Shown here in pieces: positions 12,001 through 24,983 of a stretch of 64,000 nucleotides of DNA. The stretch is from assembly GCA_029215795.1 (NCBI GenBank), contig JARDYH010000002.1, positions 111,226,001 to 111,290,000 on the forward strand. Reading direction: 5' to 3'. Origin of the DNA: Anniella stebbinsi. Taxonomy: Eukaryota > Chordata > Lepidosauria > Squamata > Anniellidae. The position numbers were made by a program, and so were the translations under genes. The notes under the pieces were generated by a model. It ran no database searches and was not told the origin of the DNA. It saw only the letters and a list, made by a program, of their open reading frames with translations. The first letter of the stretch is position 1. Each line of letters begins with the position of its first letter.

Positions 12001-15000
12001 TCAAGTCTCTTATACCTTAGTGTGAGATGTCCTTGATAGTCGGGTCAGGCAGCTGTGATTTTTTGAAATCCTTGTAAACTGGCAGTCTTGAATACATAAA
12101 ATTATGGGTGTTTTATGAACCGAGGTATAAAATAAGCTTTAGTCTTCTTTAATACATGTTGATAGCTCTTTCAGTCAGTACTGAATTCACTTTTCAAGAT
12201 TTCCTCTCTAACTATGATGTCTATTTTTCCCCCTTCATCACATTAAAGTTTGAAAGTCTTACCATTTCAGCAAGCATAGTATTACTTTGGAACTGTGCAT
12301 TATATTGTATACATGATGCATAGTTAAACTGTGAAGTATTTTTCTTGTACCAGTCTAATCACATCCCAAATCAAAAACCTGATATACTTCGTTCATGTTG
12401 CCAAACATTAAGAATTGTTACTGACAATAAGAACAGAAGAGGGTCTTCTTGCTGGTTGCCCCCTAGTTCCTAGAGAGGCTTGCTTGGTTTCCACATTCGT
12501 GTCTCTTTAGTCCCAGGCAATTACCTTTTTATTCTTCCAAGCTTTTTATTATTTTAATTTTTGTAAACCGCCCAGAAAGCTTTGGCTATTTGGCGGTATA
12601 TAAATGTAATAAATAATATTTTAACATCATTTTAATATCATTCAAGCATTTTTATTGACATTGAGTCTTTTCTGTTACAATGTTTGGAGTGTTTTGCCAT
12701 AAGAAGTGTTTTATTTTAATTGTCTTCTTTTAGCACTATGATGTAATTGATACATTTTATTAATTTGTGAATCATACAGACACACAGTGAGTGATCTTCT
12801 TTGAGGAGGGTACTTTGGGCTCACAGGAGCCTCTTATTATTTAATATTGCTCCACAGTAGCAGTCAGAACACTGATGTGCTCCATCATACAGAACTTGTT
12901 CCCACAATTACCGCAGCCACCGTGGGTTAGTTAAGCCATGATGAACTGCAGCACCTGTGAGCACCAGTTTGCCTATTCAAGCCCCAGTGGGTTGTGTCAT
13001 CAAAAAACCCTGCCGCCAGGGTTCATATGACACAACAAGTCATGGCAACCCCCGCCAGGGGTTAAATATTCAAAATGGGTGCCCAGACATGCTGCAGCCC
13101 ATCGTCGGCTGTGGTGATCGTGTGAACCGGCCTACAGTTTCAGAATAAATGTCATAGACCATGTTAAAAGCCAACCAAAATACTTGGTAAACATGTTTAC
13201 ATATATGTAAATATCAAATAAGTGAGACGGCTTTGTGTTTTAAAAGAACCTCATTTATTTTTAAAATCTCATAGCTGGATGCTGAAGAAAAGTGAGATAT
13301 TATTATCAATGAAAACAGCATAAGCTTAACTCTGAATTCCTACAGACAACCATGACTTTTAATCTAGTTTAGTGTTCAGTGTTTGCTTATAGCAAGGATA
13401 GATAACCAGGTGCCCTCCAGATTTCTTGGAGAAAAACTCCCTTGTGCCCTGACCATAAACCATGCTAGCTGGGGCTTATGAGAATTGTAGTCCAAAACAT
13501 AAGTAGGAGCACCAGTGGCCTACCTCTGGCTTATAGCGTGGCAGTTTATACATCTGTTGGTTCCCTGGGCCTGCTTGAACCATCCTTTTCAGTGGAGGAA
13601 CTTGCTCCACATGTATAAAAGAGAGAATATGTCAATTAGGTCAATTAATGAGGCAGTTTCCATGCACAGATTTTTTGAACTGGGACAGACACTTAAGCAA
13701 GTGACTTCACTTCATAGTTGCTGCAAAGATAATTTTTCTTTAATTGTACAATGGTTATCTCATGCACTATGGAACAACTTATTTGATTATTCCAGACTAA
13801 ATAAATATACTGAAAAAGACCACGTCTCACTAATAAGCTTTTATGCAATCAATTGTACACATGTCATCAATTAAGAAGGTGGAAGCTTGATCCTTTAACA
13901 TCAGTTGCTGGTTTTCCCCTTAGGTGGAATAAGTATGCAGTGTGATCAAGTGATCAGTCAGATATAATTCTTGTTGATCGCTTGACTATAACTAAAACAA
14001 AGAGAGATGCTGTGGGATCATGCAATCCCTTCCCTCCAACATGAATTTCTCTCTTTTATTTGTTTTATTGTAGTTAAGTGTTAAAGTAAGCACTTTAACA
14101 CTTAACAAATATGTCTTCTTAGGCAGGACTTGGAAACCAGCTTCAAACCCTGATCTTGATTAGTTTGAAATCAATATCATTAATTTGAACATTTCTAGCT
14201 CATCTTCTCTGTATGTTCAAGATGGCTCAAGTGCTGTAGTACTTGAATAAAAAAAATACCATTTTAGTAATATAAATAAGATTAAAGTGTAATTTCTTCA
14301 TGAAGCATCTTCTAACTTTTCTACATAAAAATAATTTCAGAATCAAGTAATATAGGTCCAATTCAGACAATCAATGTGTGTAGTTATTAAGCTAAGATAT
14401 GACTGAGTCTTTGGGCATGCACACAGCTGCTTCACTTCAAGATATGTAACATTTCTGGAAATTTGGAAGCCATGGAAAAACAGTCTCCCATGTGCTCCAG
14501 AAAAAGCAAAAATTATGGAAAAAATGTAAAATACACAATACTTTTTTAAAATGCTCTTCACAGATTTAAAGTTGCTTCATTACTTTAGGAACATAAAATG
14601 CATTATATATAACTTGGTTTGCTCATAAAATTATCATTAAAATTAAAAACATTTAAAAGTAAATCACTTCATAATTATTGTCTGAATACACTATACTTTT
14701 AAATTTAATATACCAGACATGATAATTTTATGAGCAAACCAATTTACACACAGTACATTTTTCTATTTTATGTCTGACCAGAGGGAATTTCAACAACTTG
14801 TTCCTGAAATATCTGAGTCATCCTAGAAGTCAAAGGAAACAGGAAGAGCTGGAGGCAGAGGAAGATGGGTATACAGCATCTGTTCTTGGGATGAGGTTTA
14901 AGGATATGTGGTCTTGAAGGAAAAACTATTGAGAACTTATTTATCTGGGGAAGACTATCTTACCCAATAAGACTGGTAACCAAACAAATTTAATTTAAAA

Positions 15001-18000
15001 CCCTTTAAGCAATCATAACTTATTATTTGAACGAGTGACATTGCATTCTGTTTTGTAAACAGTTTACAGTAATAAACAACATATTTCTTGTTTATCTTGT
15101 CTCTAGCAGGGATTTCAGTCTCAAATTTACTTCATAAGAACCAGGCTACTTAGTTTCGTTTTGAACTTAAAATATAAGTATAGAGGGTTCATTTTGGTGG
15201 GCAATGGTTAAAGGTTTTATAGTTGAGGCAGCATTCCCTGATGGTGAAGTCTAATTAGGAACTTTATTAAAAATTGTGACAGTAAATTCTATAGGCCCAA
15301 AGACTCAAAACAAAAACAAAACATAAATGGGATAACCTACATGGTATTCTATTCATGTGGTGGTGGGATAACCTAAAGGGTTTCTTTCACATATGGGCTC
15401 TAAAACTACATTGGCTGCCTGTATGTTTCCGAGCCCGATTCAAGGTGCTGGTTTTAACTATAAAGCCTTACACGGCTTGGGACCACAATACCTGATGGAA
15501 CACCTTTCCCGACATGAACCTACCCGAATGCTACGTTCAACATCTAAGGCCCTCCTCCGAGTGCCTACTCCAAGGGAAGCTCGGAGGTCGGCAACAAGGG
15601 TGAGGGCCTTCTCTGTGGTGGCCCCCCAATTGTGGAACGATCTCCCTGACGAGGCCCGCCTGGCGCCAACATTGTTATCTTTTCAGCGCCAGGTCAAGAC
15701 TTTCCTCTTCTCTCAGGCATTTGGCAATATCTGAGGAGCCTGAGCTTGTTTTTGTTTTTGTAGCTTTTCTGGTTGTTGTAGTGGTTTTAAAATGTTTGTG
15801 TGTATGTTGTATGTTTTTGCTGTTTTAATTTTTGTATATTGTTTTAATTGTTTTAATCCTATGTAAACCGCCCAGAGAGCTTTGGCTATGGGGTGGTATA
15901 CAAATGTAATAAATAAATAAATAAATATTGAGTGGCATAACATCTAACCAGAATAAGTCCAGAAACGCAGAATGTTATATAACTGAACTCAGATTGTGAA
16001 GAATGCACATTTTCTTAACATATTAAAAGGTGACTCTAGTCACATGTTGGGAAACTGAGCATGACTTGGAGCATCCCTAAATGTCTAACAGTAAAAAAAT
16101 ATCTTAGATCAGGGGTCCAAAATTTGGTGCCTCCAGGTGCCTTCAGTGACACCTATGAAGTGGTTCTCAATGTGCTCACAGGCACCCAAAATCTTTTTAA
16201 ATTATTTCCTCCATTTTTAATATGTATATGGATTTGTATGAAATGCATACTACTTTCTATCAGTTATACATAGGCTTCGACAAAAGCAGAACAAATATCC
16301 AAAGATGTATCCGTTTGAAGATGGTGTCTATATGAACCCCCTTTCAAATATTGAAAGTTCTGTAAGGTCCTCAGTCCATAGCATTATAGTATGTCAGTGT
16401 TTATCATTCTAATTTATTATTGGTCTTTTGACTGCCAGAAAGGTGTAGAGAATCTTTTTATACTGGCCATTTGTTCATTTCTATGAAGCAGGTAAATAAT
16501 CTAAAAGGGCGTGTACATGGATGAATATTAAAGACTGTACCAGTACAAATTTATGTGTGTAATAACCTCCCTGCAAAAACAAGTAATTGCTGGACATTGC
16601 CAAAACATATGTTTGAAAGAAGCATTAGCTGTATTGCACCGCCAGCAATTAACTGAATTAGACAATCCCTTATTAAAGAGGTGATGTGGCGTCCAATAGA
16701 CATGAAACAAATACTTTTGCTCAATAAGATGCAGTCTAAGATCCATACCAGCTACTGGTAAACACCAAAGCGGCGATCTACTGATTCGGTATTTTGGGAT
16801 GGTGCCCACAGGAGTTTCTCAAACGTGCCTACGATCCAAAAGGGTTGGGGACCCCTGCATTAGATCTATAATTTTAAGGAGTGGAAGAAATAACTATGCT
16901 GGGAATCTTTGAGATAATTAAAAATTAAATTTCCAATGGCTTCAAAATTTTTGCAAATTTTTACATCTAGTCTTCTTATAAAAATATGTAGGTTTTAGAA
17001 ATCATTTTGGAAAAGTAAAGGGCAGGTAGCAATATATGAACATCATGAACTCAGCTGATGAATTTAGGTAGCCTCATTTCAGATGCTTTCTTCCTTTTCC
17101 TACCTACCAATATTGGCATAATAATACTAGTCTGCCTTGCAGGGATGCTGTTGGAAGCTGAGATTATATATGAAGCACTTGTACACTAAATAATGCTGTA
17201 TAAAAGCTAGGGATTGTGTGTGATTGGAAACATGGTTATTGATCCTATTGGCATTCCTTTTTTCTTTTCTTTTTAAAGATATATCTGAATTTAATTTTAG
17301 CTTTGGGTAGTTCTATTTGTGTAGTTCTCAAATCCTGCACTTCAGCTTCCTGATAGGCTTGTGGGTAGCTTACTGGTTTGTTTCTTCTTGTTTAATTAAT
17401 TTAGAATCAGCTTTCACATTGTAAAACGTATTTTGCTTTTGAAATACAATGGAGAGGAGAAGAATTATGTACGCCTTGGTTTCTGAAGGAAGAAAAAAGG
17501 CAGGATATAAACACAGCAAATAAATGAATGAATAAATAATTCTATTACAATCTATTAGACTGATACTGGAAAACGTTCGGTCCTTTCTGTTACAAGTCTC
17601 CCGTACTATTTACAGTCTCCTAGCTGGAAGGCTCGTTAACTGCTTTAAGTTTTTTGTTAATGAGAATTCTCTATATTTAAAGAGTTGCGTTAGTTAAGTC
17701 ATGCTACTATGGCTGACTTCTGATGATGTGGGATTGTGTGCAAGGGGCCAAACCCGAGGTGCATGGCTGCCTGGGCATATAGAATTTGGAACTGGTACCT
17801 AGGAATTTGAAATATGTTATCCCTATGCACAATGAGTTCCTGGTGTCTAGCAGTGGGAAAATACACATCCGGCCCTGATTCGACTTCTTTAAAAAAAATC
17901 CAGATATTGCATTGAATTTTATGGTGTTGCTGAGCAACTTGACTGTGTTGTTTTTGACGACTGCTGTGCTTCGTTTAGGATCAAGGCTGTATTCCTCTGT

Positions 18001-19440
18001 TCAGTTAAGATGAACTGAGCTGGAATGGGACAAAAGGCCTCTGCACGGGCTTATTCAGTATCAGTTTTTGTATGTGAGCTAAAAACTGAGGCAGAGGAGA
18101 CAAATGTTATTTAATATCCTTTCCATCCTTAAGATACAGTGGCTCCATTTGATCTCTGTTTTTTTTTATTTACGTAACTACAAAAACTCTTGCTAGCATT
18201 AGAAGTTTTTTTTATGTAAGTTAAATTCTCCCCAGCTAAAAGCTCTTCCTTCTTTCTACCTACAGTTCCCTAACGTTTGATTGCCTATCTCGATGTTAGC
18301 CAGAGCAGACATGAAAGTGGTACATAACTCAACCATAGTTAAGAGATTGGTGGTGGGGCATGAAGTTGTATGGTCCTCCCCCTTTGAGCATTCTGCCAGC
18401 ACAGACATTGACTATAGTTAAAGCTAACCACAGTTCCCTCTTAATCAAGACTTCAAACCAACTAAGAGGAAGTCCTGGTCCTCCTCCACACGAGACGTTT
18501 AATGAGCCTTGAAGGCTCATTATAAATTTTACCTACACACGAGCGGAGCGCAAAACGGGCGTACAGGCGCGTTATCTCCTCGATAATGCGCATTTTCGAA
18601 CGCGCGTTAAATAGCGACTTTTATTTTGCTCCGGCCGTTAAAGCGCATTTTCGCTGTGTGAACAAGCGATTATGCGCATTAACTACCTGTAAAGTGCTTT
18701 TTGGGCATCTTTTAATGCGCTTCGCCGCTTCTCGCCGCCTCCCGTGCAGAGGGATTAGGCGTAAATGCGCCTCCGCAAAAATGCGCATAATCCCCGAACC
18801 GGGCGCAAAAGCGCATCCTTGTGGAGGGGGCCCTGGTTAGCCTTAACCACAGACAGTCAATGTTAATTTAACCTTTAATTGCAGTTAAGGTGGGAAAGAG
18901 AGTGGTTTGTACCTGAAGTAAGATGGAACATGTGATCCTGTATCCCTCTCATTTGGGGATAGACCAATATTAAACTTGCACCATGTATAGGATTGCTGTT
19001 TGCTAACCTAGTAGTACCTTAAAGGTTTGCACAATTGCCATCAGGGCTAGGGGAAAACGATCTTTTGTTAACAATTGCCTATCCTTCCTTGGGTGAGTTG
19101 TAAAGCTCGTTATCATTAAAAACAAGTGTTTAAACTAGTCAGATTTTTCATGTTTGTATTGTATGATTCAGCCGTAAATTACTGGTGTCCAATTGCTAAG
19201 AAATTCCATTGACATTTGTTTAGTTTGAGGTATGTTTAAGGTCTTGACTTTGAAAAATAAGTACGGCTGTTAAACTTTACAAAACGAGCTATTAGTTCTC
19301 TAGTGGCAGTTGCAGATTTGAGACGTTAAAAACAAATGAAAAACCCAGACATCTGTATGAAGAAAATGAAGGAATAGGGCCGGTCTGGATTAGAGCACAG
19401 TTTTTTTGGCATTCCATTTAGTTTTAAACATTTTGTTTAT

Positions 19441-19472
<32 letters not shown>

Positions 19473-22400
19473 GACATTTTTCTGAAGCTACACTTGCTAC
19501 TACAGAATTAGTAATGTGGGGTTTCTGGAAATTTTTGAATTGGAAAGTTTTCTGTTTGCATTGGAAAATATTTTTGACGCCCTATTATTTATTTATTTAA
19601 ATTTTTTATTTGTAAATATAAAACTTAAATTTTAACATAGTATCGAAACCATACATGCAAGGAATTATAAATTACATATGCTTTTTTAAAAAAAAGAAGA
19701 AAGAAAATGCTATGCAGTCCAACATTATAAACACACAGTACACATTATTTAACACTGGTTATTAGGCAGTTTTAAAGGATAATTAATTAATAGGAGGAGG
19801 AGAGATCCCATATCAAGGCTGTATTATTATTATTATTATTGTTATTATTATTTTCTCCAAGAGCTGAAGCTCTCTGGAACAGCCTTCTCTAATCTGGTGC
19901 CTCCAGACGTTTCGGACGAAACTCCTAGCATTCCTGACTACTGGCATGTTTATTTTACTTTTATTTAGTAAACAACAAAGCTTAAAACAGTACTCCAGTG
20001 TTAATTTTTTTTTGCCCCAATATGCCACAGGTATTCTACCTGAAAAACTTGAGGGGAAAGAATTAAATCACACTTAGGGTGAAATCCTATGGGGATGCCT
20101 GTAAGCCTCCAACCTTAGAGGCTTAACCGCCCATCCAATGCAGAATGGGAGGAGCAATAGAGGTATTCTTCACCTCCATGTTCACCCCGTGCTGCATTTT
20201 AGCTAGATGGGCATTGAAGAGGGGGAGGGAACAAGGGTGGGGATAGCTTGTATCCCCGCTTTCCCAGTCCCCTCCCTACCCATGGGAGCGCCCCTTTTTG
20301 TTCTCTCTGAGGATGTCTTTGAGCGGAGTTTGGACTCCTGGGTTTGAGGTCGGAGTGCTGTCTCCATCCTTGGATCCAGGAATCTGAACTATCCTATGCC
20401 CCCTCCTCCGACTCTGTCTAGGAGCCACAGGATTGCTCTCTTAATGTGTTTTAAATGTTACAATATATAGACATTTGTATTGGGATACTTTTAAAAATGT
20501 GAAAATAATAGCACGATGTATTTCCCTTATATTGTTTAAATTTAAGAAATAAACAATAGTACTGAAAACTGTTGACACGCTAATAGATTTTAACAAGCCA
20601 AAGAATTGTATATGTTATGCTGACAACTACTCATCTACAACTTTGAAACAGCCAGGTTTGCCTAATATTGTATTTACAATTGACATCCATTCATTGCTGT
20701 TAATGAACTTATGAAATGGAAAAATTCTGTGGAAAACTAAAGCACTGGAAATTTTTCTTGAAATTGTTTTGCCCTGCATCACTTATAGAACTGGGAGCAA
20801 AGCACTGGAAGAAAATGCTTAGTTACAGTGAGGATACAGTTTCTTACTCAGCCTTTCCTTCAAAAAATATATGCTCAGTTTTTGAGAAGTTCAGAACTTC
20901 CACACTTGGAACAAGTTATTTTGTGTGTCAGGTAATGCTTTTCTTGAGCAGCAGGCTAGAGCACCTTTCAACTTGGTGCCTTACGGATGTTTTGGAGTAC
21001 AACTCTAATCAGCCATAGGTAGAGATGTAAAATTTCCAGAAATTTTGAAGCTATTGAAAAAAAATAACAGTGTTTGTTTTCCTGGAAGTTTTAGAAAAAA
21101 TGGAAAAATTAAAAAAATTAAAAACGAGCAATACTTATTTTTTAGGGCTCTTTACAGTTCGAAAGTCACTTTGTTGTTTTAAGACAGTGTTCCCCAACCT
21201 GGTGTCCTCCAGATATTTTGTATTTCAGCCTTAGGCAGCATCTGGAGGGCGCCAGGTTGGAGAGGGCTGCTTTAGGAACATAAGCAGCCCTTCTGTTGCT
21301 AAAGTTATTTTATGTAAAGCTTAGTTTGCTTATAAAATCATAATTTAAAACTTTTAAAAGTAAACTCCATTTATACATTTGTAATTATTGTCTAAATAGA
21401 TTAGAACTACATTAAATGACTACTACAGGATCAGAAACAGGACTCTACAGAACAAAACCCAAACTATCAAGAATGCACATTTACTTCAGGAAAGGACAAT
21501 GGTGACTCAACTCACATGTTAGGAAACTGAGCATAAATGTCTTATCAGTGAAATCTGATTTAGATCAATAATTTTAATAAGGAATGAAAGAAATAATTAT
21601 GCTGGGATTAAAAAAAAACATTTCCCACATGGCTTCATTATTTCCAGACATTTTACATTTCTAGACTTTCTGTAAAAATGTTCTCATTACATAGTTTTGA
21701 AATCATTTTGAGGGGAGTAAAAGCTTGGTAACTATATATAACTGCTTTGTCTTTAATTCTGAAAGAAAATATTTCATAATCCAAAACTGTTCCATTTTTC
21801 GAAAAAAAAAAGATCCTTGAGGGGGAAAAACTCATTTTTTTTTCTCCAAAAAAATTCTGGGGGTTTTCTGGGCCTTCACATCTCTAGCCCTTGCCAGCAA
21901 GGCCAATAGTCAGGAATGGTGGGAGTTATAGTCCCAAACATCTTGAGGACAGCCATATGGTGGGTGGCAAGCTACTCTGGGTAGTTGATAATGCAAATAA
22001 CTTACTGTAAAGTTGTCAGACAATCAGGCAAACATGCTACAACAGAGTAGTTTATCCTATCTGAGTATTCAAGCTACTCTGGGTAGTTGATAATGCAAAT
22101 AACTTACTGTAAAGTTGTCAGACAATCAGGCAAACATGCTACAACAGAGTAGTTTATCCTGTCTGAGTATTCAAATCTCTGCCGAGCCACAAAGCTTTTA
22201 GATGACCTTTGGACAATCTAATCTACATCAAAGGACCGTTAAGATGAAGGAGAGGGAAACATGTGCCCTCCATAGAGGGGGAGTGGGATAAAAATGCAAT
22301 AAATAGTTCAGGAAGTCTGATTTCTTAATTACAAATATTTTCCATTTGCGGTGGAAGAGTTTGATGGAGCCATGGTTCTTGAACACGTTGCTCTTGAGGG

Positions 22401-24945
22401 TCACCTTCACATTATTACATTGTAGAAGTGAAGAAGTGCTTTTATTAAGACTTATTCATTTGCCTAAGCCTATCAATTTGTCTGGTAGCTTGTGATGGAA
22501 AGTGCAGTATGTGGATCCTATCTTTCTTCTTCGTGGTCTCTGTGCATCACACATTATGGGCTTGCGTCGGCGCCGAGCCCATAATGTGTGACTGCACAGA
22601 TGACCACTCGAAGAACTACAGTTACAGGTAAGCAACCTGCATTTAAAATGTCTGATTTCAAAAGAACGAAGTTGCAAGTTACATGAAAAGAATTAAGCTT
22701 TGAAAAATAGTTGAAGGAAAATCCTAAGTGCAGAAACAATCCATAATTGGAGGAAAATCAGTGGACTGGCGACTTTCCTCAATACTATTTTGGATATGAC
22801 AAAATCTGGCTAGAGAGGATTTCAAGCTCTGTGTCTTTTCCATAATCCTGCATTTGCTAGGAAACAAATGCTATCCAGTTAGGTGGTCAGCTCTGTGTAC
22901 TAATGTGAAAATACTATGGCTTGTGTGGTAAAACTAGATTGTGTGAGCTAGTTCAAATACAATGACTATGTTTACAAACAGTGTGTGTGGGTGGTGCAGT
23001 GCTTAGGTTGACTGTTAGTGTGCCCAATCTGGAATCGGTAGCTTTATGTACTTGGCCTTTAGTAAAAGGGACTTTTGTGATCTGGTACATTTTTTTAAAC
23101 TACACTTTTAAATCCCCTACTTGGACTTTTCCCAATATATAGTCATATGCACACTTACCTGGGGGTAAGTCTCGCTTATCTCAATGGGACTTTGTTCTGA
23201 GTAGACATATACTGTAAATTGACCAAGTTTTCAAGAGCAGTGCAGTATTGTGGGGTGGAAGCAATGTTAATGGGAAGTACATACTATTGTCTTTAATTTT
23301 TTACAAATATTCCAATTAAAAGGTTTACATAATAAAATATTTAAATCACAATGTAAGCTTTAATTTTTTTCCTTCAAATATTTCAGGTCAAATACTTGTG
23401 GAGAACAGGGAGAAAAATTAACATTGGGTGATTTTTTAAAGTTGTTTTGTTTACTAAATACAAGTAAAACAAACATGCTAAATTAGATCACTTTCTTGGT
23501 CATCAGGAAACTTGCTGATGCAAACTGAACATTTTTTGATGCAAATTGCCCTATGCAGATTTGCTTCATTTGCATAGGGTAATTTGTATCAGAGATTATT
23601 CAGTGAGGGAAGTGATATGGGTAAGGGAAATGGGTTTCGGAAAAATACTGATTTGGAAAAATTTCTGGAAAACTCAAATCAGTATTACTATTCTGAGCTG
23701 CACATCACGGTGATGTGTCCAAGAGTCTGGAAACAGTGGACTGTGCTGTGCAGATTCAGTGTTCATGGTGAAGAAACCTTCATTTGCCATCCTCACAACT
23801 ACCTCTTCTGGTGTTCTATCGGGCTTGCCAAAAAATTTCATCTGTGTTCAAGAAAATCAATAGGGCCATATTCCCCATGCCCTTCACATAACAAAGGTAA
23901 TCCCAAAGGATAACCAAGGCAGATTCCATTCCAACACCAGGCCTGAAGCCCAATTGAAATTGGTCTAGATAATCAGTTTCATTCAAGAGTGCCTGGAGTT
24001 GACTAGCAACCACCCACTTAAGCACCTTGCCCAGGAAGGGGGGTGGGGATATTGGCTACTGGCCTGTAGTTGTTAACATCCAGGTCCAGGTTAGGCTTTT
24101 TTGGGAGTGACCTATTTACCGCTGCCAGTACGGCCTCTTGTTTTAAAGAAGAATTTACAACCTCCTGGTTGAGACACGTCTTATGAGTAAAAAGCAGGTG
24201 AGTAAAAAAATTGTAGAATACGCCCCTATCTGGACAGGGATAACCTGGCTTCAGTTGTCTAATGTTGCTCTGGTAAACTCCAAGTTAGATTACTGCAATG
24301 CACTGTATGTGGGGCTGCCTTTGAAGACGGTTCTGAAGCTGCATCTTGTGCAAAATGCAACAGCCAGACTTATAAACTGGACCAAGAGGTTCGAATATAT
24401 AAAACTGACTCTGGCCCACTTGCATTGGCTGCCTGTATGTTTTCGAGCCTGATTCAGGGTGCTGGTTTTAACCTATAACGCCTTTCATGGTTTGGGACCA
24501 CAATACCTGATGGAACACCTCCCCTGACATGAACCTCCCCTTACACTACGTTCAACATCTAAGGCCCTCCTCCAGGTGCCTACTCCGAGGAGAGCTCGGA
24601 GGATGGCAACAAGGGAGAGGGCCTGCTCAGTGGTGGCCCCCTCAACTTTGGAATGATCTCCCCGAAGAGGCTTTCCTGGCACCAACATTGTCACCTTTTC
24701 GGCGCCAGGTCAAGACTTTCCTCTTCTCCCAGGCATTTAACAGCATATACTGAGCTTTTATTGACCTCAGAACTATATTTAGGCCTGGCTGAGAGTTTGC
24801 AGCTGTTTGAAATGTACACTGTTTTCATACGTTGTCTGGTTTTATGGTTTTATGGTTTTAAATTTTGTATAGTTATTTTTAATGTCCAAAGTTTTAATTT
24901 TTGTAAACCTCCAAGAGAGTTTCGGCTATGGGGCAGTATATAAAT

Positions 24946-24983
<38 letters not shown>

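Larger units (their letters stand above)
14420..17045 (+). repeat. Long repeat copy Y, interrupted by a LINE-containing segment and a hAT element
   Basis: Segments at about 14436-14705, 15944-16109 and 16858-17040 line up in order with the repeat at 21022-21888. Shared phrases are GATATGTAACATTTCTGGAAATTTGGAAGCCATGG, GGAACATAAAATGC, GTAATTATTGTCTGAATA, AAGAATGCACATTT, GGAAACTGAGCATGA, GAAATAACTATGCTGGGA and TTTTACATCTAGTCTTC. The intervening 14705-15943 and 16110-16857 are absent from the other copy, so they are later insertions. Family unknown. Confidence 0.7.

Noticed and set aside
13515..13874. A 119-codon plus-strand frame after the small hAT element
   Set aside because: Composition and lack of motifs point to chance. 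It begins inside the right end of the hAT element.
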